A stretch of 64,000 bases of DNA. Source: Lewinellaceae bacterium. GTDB lineage: Bacteria > Bacteroidota > Bacteroidia > Chitinophagales > Saprospiraceae. This document shows positions 16,112 to 23,463 of the stretch, in pieces (within the stretch, counting starts at the first letter, position 1; the number at the start of each line of letters is the position of its first letter). The notes beneath the pieces were generated by a model. It worked only from the letters and a program-made list of their open reading frames with translations, had not been told where the DNA came from and searched no databases. Made by a program: the position numbers and the translations under genes. The stretch covers positions 2,728,001-2,792,000 of the forward strand of contig JACJXX010000002.1 in the NCBI GenBank assembly GCA_020636435.1, in the 5' to 3' direction.

Positions 16112-16245
16112 AACCTGCCGGGTTTTCAATAGGGTCCGGTTCGGCAAACCCGGCAGTGTTTATCGGAGAAATAACAAAGTGGCTTTACTTCAATAAACAC
16201 TACCGGGTTCAGCCAAGAGGGGCTACCCCGCAAACCCGGCAGGTT
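16112..16245. repeat. Two-level palindromic element
   Basis: Outer perfect 14-bp arms (AACCTGCCGGGTTT at 16112-16125, complement at 16232-16245) enclose a second pair (AAACCCGGCAGTGTTTA at 16146-16162 with TAAACACTACCGGGTT at 16194-16209). No flanking duplication. It lies in the convergent gap after the HD-domain gene. Confidence 0.75.
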
Positions 16246-16295
16246 AAGTTATCCATATAGCAGGCGGGCAGGAGGGTTCTTTTCGCATATTTTTT

Positions 16296-16412
16296 GGCTA
16301 CCCGTCTAGCGTTGGACAATAGCTGCCGGGGTTGTGTACGGTGTACGGGTCCAAAGTGGCTGTGTACGGTGTACGAAGCACCACCTGGCTGTCCAACATT
16401 AGAACGGTAGCC
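16296..16412. mobile_element. MITE-like element, family D, copy 1 (117 bp, 8-bp target duplication)
   Basis: 23-bp inverted ends (16296-16318 and 16390-16412; GGCTACC...GTTGGACA, 19 of 23 matching) are bordered by an 8-bp direct repeat TATTTTTT (16288-16295 and 16413-16420). The interior carries two copies of GTGTACGGTGTACG. The right duplication touches the stop codon of the DUF5522 gene (16420-16422). A second copy lies at 22921-23021. There is no coding capacity. Confidence 0.87.
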
Positions 16413-16419
16413 TATTTTT

Positions 16420-16611
16420 TTATGCATTTCCTTCACTTTCCTGCCTTTGTTTATCCGGTACCGGCTCTTCTTTTCTGTATCCATAAGGGCAGTGCCGGCA
16501 TCCGCTTTGGCAACAGTAGCCCCGTTTCAGCAGAAAGTGTTCTGTGAATACGAACAAGCCGTTTTCGGTATAGTAATCGATGCCCTCCCGGAGGGCTTGT
16601 GGCTTTGGCAT
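16420..16611 (-). CDS. DUF5522 family small protein
   Basis: 63 residues from the ATG at 16611 (MPKPQALREGIDYYTENGLFVF). The core, EGIDYYTENGLFVFTEHFLLKRG followed by YCCQSGCRHCPYGY, matches a short Bacteroidota family I know as DUF5522. Four cysteines in a CC...C...C pattern suggest a bound metal, probably zinc. Function unknown. An in-frame start at 16701 would add 30 residues outside the family. A MITE-like element is inserted right after the stop codon. Confidence 0.8.
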   Translation of the reverse strand: MPKPQALREGIDYYTENGLFVFTEHFLLKRGYCCQSGCRHCPYGYRKEEPVPDKQRQESEGNA

Positions 16612-16717
16612 GGTAAGGCTCTGTTTAAGGATAACCTGGAACGTTGAACATAGAACCCGCCTGGCACAGCCGGGCAAACTCCGAACACTCCCTCCCTCCA
16701 CCCGGAAGTTTCTTCTT

Positions 16718-17293
16718 CTACCCCCGTTCCTCCGCCAGAACCAGAAACCGCCGCTGCAGCCATTCGTAGCCGCCGAAGAGCACGCCGGCGTAGAACAGGT
16801 CCCCCAGCAAGGTATTCCAGAAGAAAGGAATGCCGGCGCCGTAGGCCGCCATCAGGCCGGCTGCGGTCTTGGGGTATTGAGGGGCTGCCAGCCACGAGCC
16901 GAAGTTGGTTGCCAAAAAGAACAGGACGGAGGCCAGCAGGCTGACCGCCAGCAGGTTCGTTGCTTTCACCCGGCGCAGCAGCGCCAGGCCGAGGACTACG
17001 ATCGCGGCAAAGCTGGCGTAAACCCACAGGTTGCCGAACCAGACAAAGCTGTCGCCGTAAAATTCCGGATAAAGGCGGGCGTAGATAATGTTGTTCAGCG
17101 CCAGGTCGCTGGCCCACATCGCCAGGAAGGGAATCAGGAAAGCCAGATACTTCCTGGAAAGGTGCGCCGCGCCAAACAAGCCCATCGCCCCAATGGGCGT
17201 GAAGTTGTAGGGGTGGGGCAGCAGGCGGCTAAAGGCCGCTGCCAGGACTATGATCGAGATGATGCTGAGTCGAAGATTGATCTTGCCGTTCAT
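16718..17293 (-). CDS. DUF6580-like integral membrane protein
   Basis: 191 residues with about five to six hydrophobic helices. The N-terminal RLLPHPYNFTPIGAMGLFGAAH motif (residues about 23-44) is characteristic of a conserved family I place as DUF6580, which resembles substrate-binding S components of ECF vitamin transporters. The fold similarity is family knowledge; a transported substrate is not known. It is not in an operon with an ECF module here, and I see no cobalamin riboswitch in the 300 bp upstream. Confidence 0.7.
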   Translation of the reverse strand: MNGKINLRLSIISIIVLAAAFSRLLPHPYNFTPIGAMGLFGAAHLSRKYLAFLIPFLAMWASDLALNNIIYARLYPEFYGDSFVWFGNLWVYASFAAIVVLGLALLRRVKATNLLAVSLLASVLFFLATNFGSWLAAPQYPKTAAGLMAAYGAGIPFFWNTLLGDLFYAGVLFGGYEWLQRRFLVLAEERG

Positions 17294-17329
17294 AAATACT
17301 TCAGGTTTTAGTTAGTTTGGCCTTCTGAA

Positions 17330-17440
17330 TGGACTTGAAGCCGGAAGTGCGAAGTCGGAAGTCGGAAATAGCCAACGAATGGGCGTTCAGAGCCTGTTTT
17401 TCCGCCTTCCGAATTCCGCCTTCCGCCTTTGACGCCAGAC
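17330..17440. repeat. Short degenerate 7-bp-period inverted repeats
   Basis: GGAAGTGCGAAGTCGGAAGTCGG-type heptamers (about 17342-17366) and a CCGCCTTCCG-type series (about 17401-17428) are mutually complementary. They lie upstream of the membrane protein gene. Confidence 0.5.
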
Positions 17441-17593
17441 TGTCCAAGGTCTAGCCTATGAATGTCGCAAAAATAACTCAATTCCCAAAAGAGGCCGTAA
17501 GATAACCCCACAAATTCTGGAAAATGAAACCTACAGGGCAGCCAACGGAATAATATAACAAAAATAAACCGGATTTGGATTGGCCGCGTTCCA

Positions 17594-17760
17594 TAAGAGC
17601 GTGTTGGGATTTTCATGCTGAAGTTGAAAATGAGCAAATTTTGCCTCAATCAAGGCCCGTACGGGCAGTCGGATGCGGGCAATCCGGCGAAAAATTTAAC
17701 GCCGAGTGAGGGAAAATTTGCCATTTGCAGGCCAGCAATGGAATTCCCAACACGCTCTAA
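17594..17760. repeat. Palindromic element, family R2, copy 1
   Basis: Arms AAGAGCGTGTTGGGA and TCCCAACACGCTCTA close a 167-bp unit. Interior pieces such as GCCATTTGCAGGCC and a GCCCGTACGGGC stem resemble the neighbouring copy at 17801-17968. Confidence 0.75.
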
Positions 17761-17800
17761 GGTGTATCCGGAAGCAGGCACGGCGCGTTGGGCGATCCCC

Positions 17801-17968
17801 TAAGAGCATGTTTGGAGGTGGTGCTTTGGAAGCGAAAATGGCAGATTTTGGGTTCTGATGAAGCTCATTTTCGAGCGCATAGCAGCGCTACGGGCGAGAA
17901 AATAGCTGAAATCAGGTTCCAAAAGTGGCCATTTGCAGCCCAAATGACTACCTCCAAACATGCTCTAA
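17801..17968. repeat. Palindromic element, family R2, copy 2
   Basis: 19-bp arms (TAAGAGCATGTTTGGAGGT at 17801-17819, complement at 17950-17968) match at 18 of 19 positions. Three bases further on a family A element begins, so three elements stand in a row here. Confidence 0.8.
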
Positions 17969-17970
17969 AA

Positions 17971-18346
17971 CTACTTTCTTACTTTAAAATTTAGCTGGCT
18001 TGGGAGCGCGGGCCTCCAGGCCCGCCAGGGCAATTGCATTTGAATAAAACTGACCTCGAAGAGGTCATATATCTATAGAAAAGGAATGTTTGCCCCTTCG
18101 ACCTCAAAGAGGTCGTACAAATGGACATAAGTACGACCTCTTTGAGGTCGAAAATTCTCATAATCGGTGAATTTCTATAGATATTTGACCCGCTTTGGGG
18201 TCAATAACATTTAAATGCGATTGCCCTGCCAGGCCCGCGAAGGCTGCCTCAGGCAGCCCTTAAAAGGCAGTTGTTTACTAAAAACCTGCTTCAAGCAGGT
18301 TTTCGCGGGCCTGGAGGCCCGCGCTCCTTTTAAAGTAACAAAGTAG
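17971..18346. mobile_element. Non-autonomous palindromic element, family A, copy 2 (interrupted)
   Basis: 19-bp inverted ends (CTACTTTCTTACTTTAAAA at 17971-17989, complement at 18328-18346; 18 of 19). Without the 203-bp insert at 18026-18228 and its duplicated 10 bp, this element would be about 163 bp and align with the copy at 39871-40042, sharing GGAGCGCGG...CCTCCAGG, GAAGGCTGCCT, TACTAAAAACCTGCTTCAAG and the mirrored GCGCTCC end. Confidence 0.85.
18026..18228. mobile_element. 203-bp MITE-like element nested in family A copy (10-bp target duplication)
   Basis: Ends CAGGGCAATTGCATTT (18026-18041) and AAATGCGATTGCCCTG (18213-18228) match as inverted repeats at 15 of 16. The host sequence CCAGGCCCGC is present on both sides (18016-18025 and 18229-18238) but only once, as CCAGGTCCGC, in the uninterrupted relative at 39871-40042. 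The interior is itself palindromic: a perfect 20-bp pair starts CGACCTCAAAGAGGTCGTAC. Nothing is encoded. Confidence 0.9.
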
Positions 18347-18360
18347 TAATAAATAAATCT

Positions 18361-18368
18361 TAGATTTG
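18361..18368 (+). promoter_or_regulatory. Candidate -7 box for the binding-protein gene
   Basis: TAGATTTG matches TAnnTTTG, 24 bp before the ATG at 18392 and just outside the family A element. No spaced TTG is visible, so support is weak. Confidence 0.3.
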
Positions 18369-18391
18369 CACCGCAAAAATGAAAATGAGCT

Positions 18392-19468
18392 ATGAAAAGC
18401 TTTTCTTTTAACAACTCCTTCATTGCTGGGTTGATCGCTGCGGCCCTGCTGTCGTGCGCCGCCTGCGGCGGCGGCGGCGCCAATTCGGGAGCTGCTGGTG
18501 GCTCTTCCCGGCCCGATGGGGTTCTGACCATTTATACCTATCGCGCCCTGCCCGGGCAGGATTCCGTTTTTCAGCGGTTTGAGCAAAGGAGCGGCCTGAA
18601 GCTGGAAGTCGTGGAAATGCCGCCTTTTGAGTTGGCGGCCCGGCTGCGGAAAGAGGGGGCTGAGAGCCCCGCCGATATAGTGATCTTTCCGGAGGTGTCC
18701 ATGGCGATCCGCGCCCGCCAGGAAGGCTTGTTGCAATCCTATAAACTGCCGGGCATCGACCAGTATTTCAAAGACGTGCTTGGCGATGAACAAGGATACT
18801 GGACCGGGCTGACCCGCATCGTGCCCGCCATTGCCTACAGCTACGAACGCCTGAACCCCGCCAACCTGAAAACCTGGGTAGACCTGGCGATGCCCCGTTT
18901 CCAGGGCAAGGTGCTGGCGCCTTCCTCGGAAGACCCCTATCTGCAATCGATTGTTGCCTCCTTCATCCTCCACAACGGAGATCAGGCGGCCCGCGCCTGG
19001 GCAACCGCTATGGTGCGCAACTTCGCCCGGGAGCCGCAGGGCAATACCATGGACCAATTGCGCGGCCTGGCCGCCGGAGTGGGCGACGTGGCCATTACCA
19101 CCGCCAGCGACCTGGGCTACCTTCGGTATCCGCTTACCTACAATGAATACCTGATCGGGGAAGGCGCCCGGCTCATCATACCCAAAAATGGGCAATTCAA
19201 CACGCATATCAACGTGACCTGCGCTACAGTTCCCAAAGGCGGGGAAGTTCGCAAAGCCGTTGCTTTTCTGGAATACATGACTTCCAGAGAAGCGCAAATG
19301 GATTATCCCCGGGTGGCTCAGGAGCATCCGGTAAACGTCATGGCCATTCCTTCCGATTACATCATCGAAGAAGTCGGGCCAGTGGAAGAAGATGACCTGG
19401 AACTCAACCTGCTTGGGCAGTACAACCAACAAGCCCGGCAGATACTGAAAGAGGTTGGGTGGAAATAA
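18392..19468 (+). CDS. Iron(III)-type ABC transporter substrate-binding lipoprotein
   Basis: 358 residues. Signal peptide with a lipobox near AALLSCAACGG, so probably anchored by a lipidated Cys at about residue 22-25. The fold is that of FbpA/FutA-type binding proteins: VLTIYTYRA at the start of the mature domain, ADIVIFPEVSMAIRARQEGLLQSY (about 90-113), DVAITTASDLGYLRYPL...YNEYLIGEGARLIIPKNGQ (about 238-272) and AVAFLEYMTSREAQ near the C-terminus. Tyrosines in the YLRYPLTYNEY segment could serve in metal binding. No permease or ATPase is adjacent; a membrane protease gene follows after 11 bp. Confidence 0.8.
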   Translation: MKSFSFNNSFIAGLIAAALLSCAACGGGGANSGAAGGSSRPDGVLTIYTYRALPGQDSVFQRFEQRSGLKLEVVEMPPFELAARLRKEGAESPADIVIFPEVSMAIRARQEGLLQSYKLPGIDQYFKDVLGDEQGYWTGLTRIVPAIAYSYERLNPANLKTWVDLAMPRFQGKVLAPSSEDPYLQSIVASFILHNGDQAARAWATAMVRNFAREPQGNTMDQLRGLAAGVGDVAITTASDLGYLRYPLTYNEYLIGEGARLIIPKNGQFNTHINVTCATVPKGGEVRKAVAFLEYMTSREAQMDYPRVAQEHPVNVMAIPSDYIIEEVGPVEEDDLELNLLGQYNQQARQILKEVGWK

Positions 19469-19479
19469 AAAACTTAACT

Positions 19480-20487
19480 ATGCCGTTTTTTCAAGCAGCC
19501 AGAAGGGGGGACAATGCCCCGTATAAATACGTATTGACGATTATTGCCGTAGTCGTCGGGGCTTTTATCGGGCAGATTCCTTTGGGGATTGCCGTAACCA
19601 TGAAGATGAGGGAAAATGGCGTGGGATTGGAAGAAATGGAAGCCTTTCAGGAATCGCTCGACTTCTCCAGGCTGGGAATGGATTCCAACCTGGCGCTGTT
19701 TCTGATGCTGCTCTCTTTCGTGGCGGCTCTGGGGGCGCTCTTTCTCTGCGTGGCGGCCCTGCACAAAAAAAGAGCCGCAGACGTACTGACGGGACGACGC
19801 CGGCTGGATTGGGGCCGGATTGCCTTTGCCTTTGCCTTCTGGTTTGCCCTCAGCGCCGGGCTGGAAGTGGTGGCCTACCTGCTCGACCCCGGCAATTACA
19901 CTTTGCAGTTCGAGCTTTCCAGTTTTATGCCCTTGCTGCTGATCTCCCTGCTGGTATTGCCGCTGCAAACTACTTTTGAGGAGGCTTTGTTTCGCGGCTA
20001 CCTCATGCAGGGTTTCGGGCTGTTGTTTGGCAACCGCTGGCTGCCCCTGCTGCTGACCTCGGCAGCCTTTGGCCTGCTGCACTTCGCCAATCCGGAGGTC
20101 GGCGAGTTTGGTTTTGGCCTCATGATGTCGTACTACATCGGCACAGGCCTGTTGTTGGGGCTGTGCACGCTCATGGATGAAGGCACGGAGCTGGCGCTGG
20201 GGCTGCACGCCGCCACCAATATTTACGGGGCTACTGTGGTTAGTTTTGCCGGCTCGGCTTTGCAAACCCAGGCCATTTTTCGGGTAAAAGAGCTGGATGT
20301 AGCCCTGATGTTGGCAATTGCTGTTGCCAGCGGAGCGTTATTCCTTTTGGTTTCCGCCCGGAAATACGGATGGCAGGACTGGGGCAAGCTCTTCCGCCGG
20401 ATAGAATTTGAAGAAGTTGCGGTTTCCGGCGAAGCTGCGGGCAGCGAACAAACGGGCAATATTTTACCCGAAGACGAAGCGTTATAA
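19480..20487 (+). CDS. CPBP family intramembrane metalloprotease
   Basis: 335 residues with about eight hydrophobic helices. The CPBP (Abi) motifs are present: TTFEEALFRGYLMQGFG with the EExxxR glutamates (about residue 172), FGLLHFANPE with a metal His (about 203), and LGLHAATNIYG with the final His/Asn (about 248). Related proteins process prenylated or other membrane substrates; the target is unknown. ATG 19480 is preferred over an in-frame GTG at 19459, which would overlap the previous gene. It starts 11 bp after the binding-protein stop, so the pair is probably one unit. Confidence 0.88.
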   Translation: MPFFQAARRGDNAPYKYVLTIIAVVVGAFIGQIPLGIAVTMKMRENGVGLEEMEAFQESLDFSRLGMDSNLALFLMLLSFVAALGALFLCVAALHKKRAADVLTGRRRLDWGRIAFAFAFWFALSAGLEVVAYLLDPGNYTLQFELSSFMPLLLISLLVLPLQTTFEEALFRGYLMQGFGLLFGNRWLPLLLTSAAFGLLHFANPEVGEFGFGLMMSYYIGTGLLLGLCTLMDEGTELALGLHAATNIYGATVVSFAGSALQTQAIFRVKELDVALMLAIAVASGALFLLVSARKYGWQDWGKLFRRIEFEEVAVSGEAAGSEQTGNILPEDEAL

Positions 20488-20568
20488 CGCTTACCTTTCG
20501 CAGCGCCTCATAACCCTTTTTTTATTTTTCGTTTTTCTACTCAAAGCAACTAAAAAGAACGGCATAGC

Positions 20569-22419
20569 ATGAGCACCTGGAAATTATTGGCCCTTCTGCT
20601 TTTTTCGGCTGCCTGCCTGCAGGCGCAGCCCGAGCGTTGGCAGCAAAGGGTAGAGTACAAAATGGCGATCGATTTTGATGTGAAAGACCACCAGTTTAGC
20701 GGTACGCAGCAATTGGCCTATTACAACAATTCTCCGGACACCCTGGACCGGGTTTTCTACCATCTTTACTTCAATGCTTTTCAGCCCAACAGCATGATGG
20801 ATGTGCGTTCGCGCACCATTCTGGATTCCGACCCGCGGGTAGGCAGCCGTATTTTCGAGTTGAAAGAAAAGGAGATCGGTTATCACAAGATTCGTTCCCT
20901 GCGAATGGATGGGGAGCCTGTCGATTTCGAAGTGGCAGGCACCATTCTGGAAGTCCAGTTAGATCGCCCTATACTGCCCAACAGCAAAGCTGTTTTTGAG
21001 ATGGAATTCCAATCTCAGGTGCCGTTGCAGGTGCGCCGCTCCGGCCGGGACAATTCCGAAGGCATTGCCTACTCTATGTCGCAATGGTACCCGAAAATGT
21101 GCGAATACGATTACCAGGGTTGGCACGCCAACCCTTACATCGGCCGGGAATTCTACGGGGTGTGGGGCGATTTTGACGTCACCATTAATATAAACCGGGA
21201 TTATACCGTTGCGGCCAGCGGTTATTTGCAGAATCCCGAAGAGATCGGGCATGGATACAGCAGCGCCTCTGCCCGGAGCAACAGCAAAAAGCTGAGTTAT
21301 CATTTTGTAGCGCCGCAAGTACACGATTTTGTCTGGGCCGCCGACCCGGATTACACCCACGACACCTTTACCCGAAAGGACGGCACCGTGCTCCACTTTT
21401 TCTATCAGAAAAACGAAAACACGGAAGAAGCCTGGGGCCGCCTGCCGGCGATCATGGACAAAGCCTTTGATTTCATCAATGCCAATTACGGGCAATACCC
21501 CTACAAACAGTATTCCTTCATTCAGGGCGGCGATGGCGGCATGGAATACCCCATGGCCACCCTCATCACCGGGGAGCGGAGCCTGGGCAGCCTGGTCGGC
21601 GTTTCCGTCCACGAGCTGATGCACAGCTGGTATCAGATGGTGCTCGGAACCAACGAAAGCCTCTACGCCTGGATGGACGAAGGCTTCACCAGCTGGGCTT
21701 CCGACGAGGTCATGAACTACCTGCGGGGCGAAGGGCTTATCCCCGGGCGCAAGTTAGCCAACCCTCACGCCAGCGATTACCAGGGGTACGTCAATTTTGC
21801 GAAAAGTGGTTTTGAAGAGCCGCTCATCATCCACGCCGACCATTTCGTGACCAACACGGCTTATGGCATTGCCTCTTATACCAAGGGGGCGGTGTTCCTC
21901 GCCCAGCTCGAATACATCATTGGGCCGGATGCCTTCCGGAAAGGCATGCGGAGGTACTTCAACACCTGGAAATTCAAACACCCCAATGCCAATGATTTCA
22001 TACGGATAATGGAAAAGCAATCGGGCCTGGAACTGGATTGGTACCGGGAGTACTGGATCAATACTACTCATACGATTGACTACGCCGTGAGAAGCGTTGG
22101 CGAGTTGGAGGATTCAGCCGGGAAGTCCGTGGTCACGCTGGAAAAGGCCGGCATCATGCCCATGCCGCTGGATGTGCTCGTCCTCTATGCGGATGGGAAA
22201 AAAGATCTGTTCAATATTCCCCTTCGGATCATGAGGGGCCACAAGCCGGCGCAAGCTTCCGATGCTGGCTTTAAAGTGCTGGAAGACTGGCCCTGGGTCA
22301 ATCCAACATACCAATTCATCCTCGACGTTGCCCCTTCTGAAATCCTCGACGTCATCATCGATCCTGACGGCGGCATGGCGGATGTCAACCGGGATAATAA
22401 TTCCTTGAAGGCGAAGTGA
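20569..22419 (+). CDS. M1 family metallopeptidase, exported
   Basis: 616 residues, with a signal peptide (KLLALLLFSAACLQAQ). N-terminal aminopeptidase-N-like beta domain, then the gluzincin core: GGDGGMEYPMATLI (the GAMEN-equivalent, about residue 322), zinc motif HELMHSW (about 346) and third ligand Glu in WMDEGFTSWASDE (about 367). The catalytic Tyr is probably in TAYGIASYTKGAVFL (about 428). It should cleave N-terminal residues of peptides in the periplasm or at the surface. The C-terminus carries no T9SS sorting domain. A hairpin follows the stop. Confidence 0.92.
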   Translation: MSTWKLLALLLFSAACLQAQPERWQQRVEYKMAIDFDVKDHQFSGTQQLAYYNNSPDTLDRVFYHLYFNAFQPNSMMDVRSRTILDSDPRVGSRIFELKEKEIGYHKIRSLRMDGEPVDFEVAGTILEVQLDRPILPNSKAVFEMEFQSQVPLQVRRSGRDNSEGIAYSMSQWYPKMCEYDYQGWHANPYIGREFYGVWGDFDVTININRDYTVAASGYLQNPEEIGHGYSSASARSNSKKLSYHFVAPQVHDFVWAADPDYTHDTFTRKDGTVLHFFYQKNENTEEAWGRLPAIMDKAFDFINANYGQYPYKQYSFIQGGDGGMEYPMATLITGERSLGSLVGVSVHELMHSWYQMVLGTNESLYAWMDEGFTSWASDEVMNYLRGEGLIPGRKLANPHASDYQGYVNFAKSGFEEPLIIHADHFVTNTAYGIASYTKGAVFLAQLEYIIGPDAFRKGMRRYFNTWKFKHPNANDFIRIMEKQSGLELDWYREYWINTTHTIDYAVRSVGELEDSAGKSVVTLEKAGIMPMPLDVLVLYADGKKDLFNIPLRIMRGHKPAQASDAGFKVLEDWPWVNPTYQFILDVAPSEILDVIIDPDGGMADVNRDNNSLKAK

Positions 22420-22422
22420 TTG

Positions 22423-22446
22423 GGTTGAGGTTAAGGTTGAGGTTGC
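22423..22446. repeat. Hexamer repeat GGTTRA after the M1 gene
   Basis: GGTTGA, GGTTAA, GGTTGA, GGTTGC directly after the stop codon. A similar hexamer run, in opposite orientation, lies at 47601-47636. Confidence 0.7.
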
Positions 22447-22449
22447 TTG

Positions 22450-22484
22450 CCCTGTAGCAAAGCCCTGTGCGCTGTGCTACAGGG
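22450..22484 (+). terminator. Hairpin after the M1 peptidase gene
   Basis: CCCTGTAGCA (22450-22459) pairs perfectly with TGCTACAGGG (22475-22484). No T-run follows; terminator role is tentative. Confidence 0.45.
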
Positions 22485-22539
22485 AGAAATGCTATTTCGA
22501 CGTTTTATTTTACTCAGTTAAAGTTTTCTTGACAAATAT

Positions 22540-22905
22540 ATGATTAAAAAAACACTCCAAAACATCGAATCCTTTACTGCAGGCGACGACACGCTGATCC
22601 GGGAAGTGCTGCATCCAAAAAATGATGGCTTGTCTCTGGGCTACAGCCTGGCTTTTGCGACATTGGAACCGGGCCAGGCCTCCTTGCCTCACGTACTTCT
22701 CAGCAGTTCGGAAGTTTATGTCATTCAGAAGGGTAGGGGGCGGGCCTATATCGAAGAGGAAACGGCTGACGCCAACCCCGGGGAGGTGCTCTTCATCCCC
22801 GCAGGCGCGCGCCAGTATATTGAGAATACGGGCGAGGAGGCCCTGGAGTTTTGGTGCATCGTTTCTCCGCCCTGGAGTGGGGAGGACGAGTGTTTGGTTG
22901 ACTAA
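22540..22905 (+). CDS. Cupin domain protein
   Basis: 121-residue single-domain cupin of the mannose-6-phosphate-isomerase-like type. Cupin motif 1 is around ASLPHVLLSSSEVYVIQKGRG (residues about 47-67), where the usual second His is not evident; motif 2 is in NPGEVLFIPAGARQYIENTG (about 78-97), where the typical His is replaced by Arg-Gln. Metal binding is therefore uncertain. Function unknown; no operon partner. A MITE-like element begins 15 bp after the stop. Confidence 0.8.
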   Translation: MIKKTLQNIESFTAGDDTLIREVLHPKNDGLSLGYSLAFATLEPGQASLPHVLLSSSEVYVIQKGRGRAYIEEETADANPGEVLFIPAGARQYIENTGEEALEFWCIVSPPWSGEDECLVD

Positions 22906-22920
22906 TTCTATCTATCTGGC

Positions 22921-23021
22921 GGCTACCCTTCTAAGGTTGGACAGCCACAGGCTCGGTCTTGGCTGGCATCGTACATCGTACACAGTCCATGCAATTTTTG
23001 TCCAACGTTAGACGAGTAGCC
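22921..23021. mobile_element. MITE-like element, family D, copy 2 (101 bp, 8-bp target duplication)
   Basis: 23-bp inverted ends (22921-22943, GGCTACCCTTCTAAGGTTGG onward; 22999-23021) related to the copy at 16296. Bordered by the 8-bp direct repeat TATCTGGC (22913-22920 and 23022-23029). The right duplication contains two bases of the stop codon of the minus-strand T9SS fragment, and the TAG is preserved because both the element end and the original sequence supply the needed G. The interior has CATCGTACATCGTACAC. Confidence 0.88.
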
Positions 23022-23374
23022 TATCTGGCTAGAATGGCCTTCCTGATTTGGGCCTCCGCTCCAGCTTGCAATCGGAAGACATACACGCCTGGCGCCAATT
23101 TGCCCGCTTCAAAAGAGCGTTCATAACGGCCAGCCGGCAGGCGCTCGTTGGCCAGTGTTGCCACTTTCCGACCCGTCGCGTCGTGTTCGCTGAGAGTTAC
23201 CTGTGCAGAATACGGCACTCGAAACCGAGCCCAGGTTACTGCCTTAAACGGATCGGGGTAGCAATCGAGTACGAGGCCACCTGCTGTGGTAGGGGAAGAA
23301 ATGCCAGTTAGTGTATTTTGAAATCTCGCCACGGCAAGGTCATAACTTGTTCCAACGCTCGCGCCGGACATCAC
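23021..23374 (-). pseudogene. Fragment of a T9SS-exported delta-60-repeat protein
   Basis: Only the C-terminal end of a larger protein remains. The frame reads DGRIVMSGASVGTSYDLAVA then RFQNT, the end of a delta-60 type propeller repeat, then a T9SS type A sorting domain of about 80 residues (YPDPFKAVTWARFRVP, LSEHDATGRKVATL, LPAGRYERSFEAGKLAPGVY). The frame stays open upstream only to a TGA at 23447-23449 with no ATG and no signal peptide. Whatever encoded the N-terminal part is gone or moved. The stop codon sits at the edge of a MITE-like element. Confidence 0.75.
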
Positions 23375-23463
23375 GATCCTGCCGTCTATACAAAGTTGAA
23401 GAAAAAGGCTATTTTTGCAACCCCGGAAAAGAGCCTTTAAAAGCTCTCAAACAAGCAAACTGC

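Noticed and set aside
17294..17593. Possible cobalamin riboswitch before the DUF6580-like gene, given the adenosyltransferase nearby
   Set aside because: No B12-box-like conserved sequence was recognised on the minus strand; only heptamer repeats are seen.
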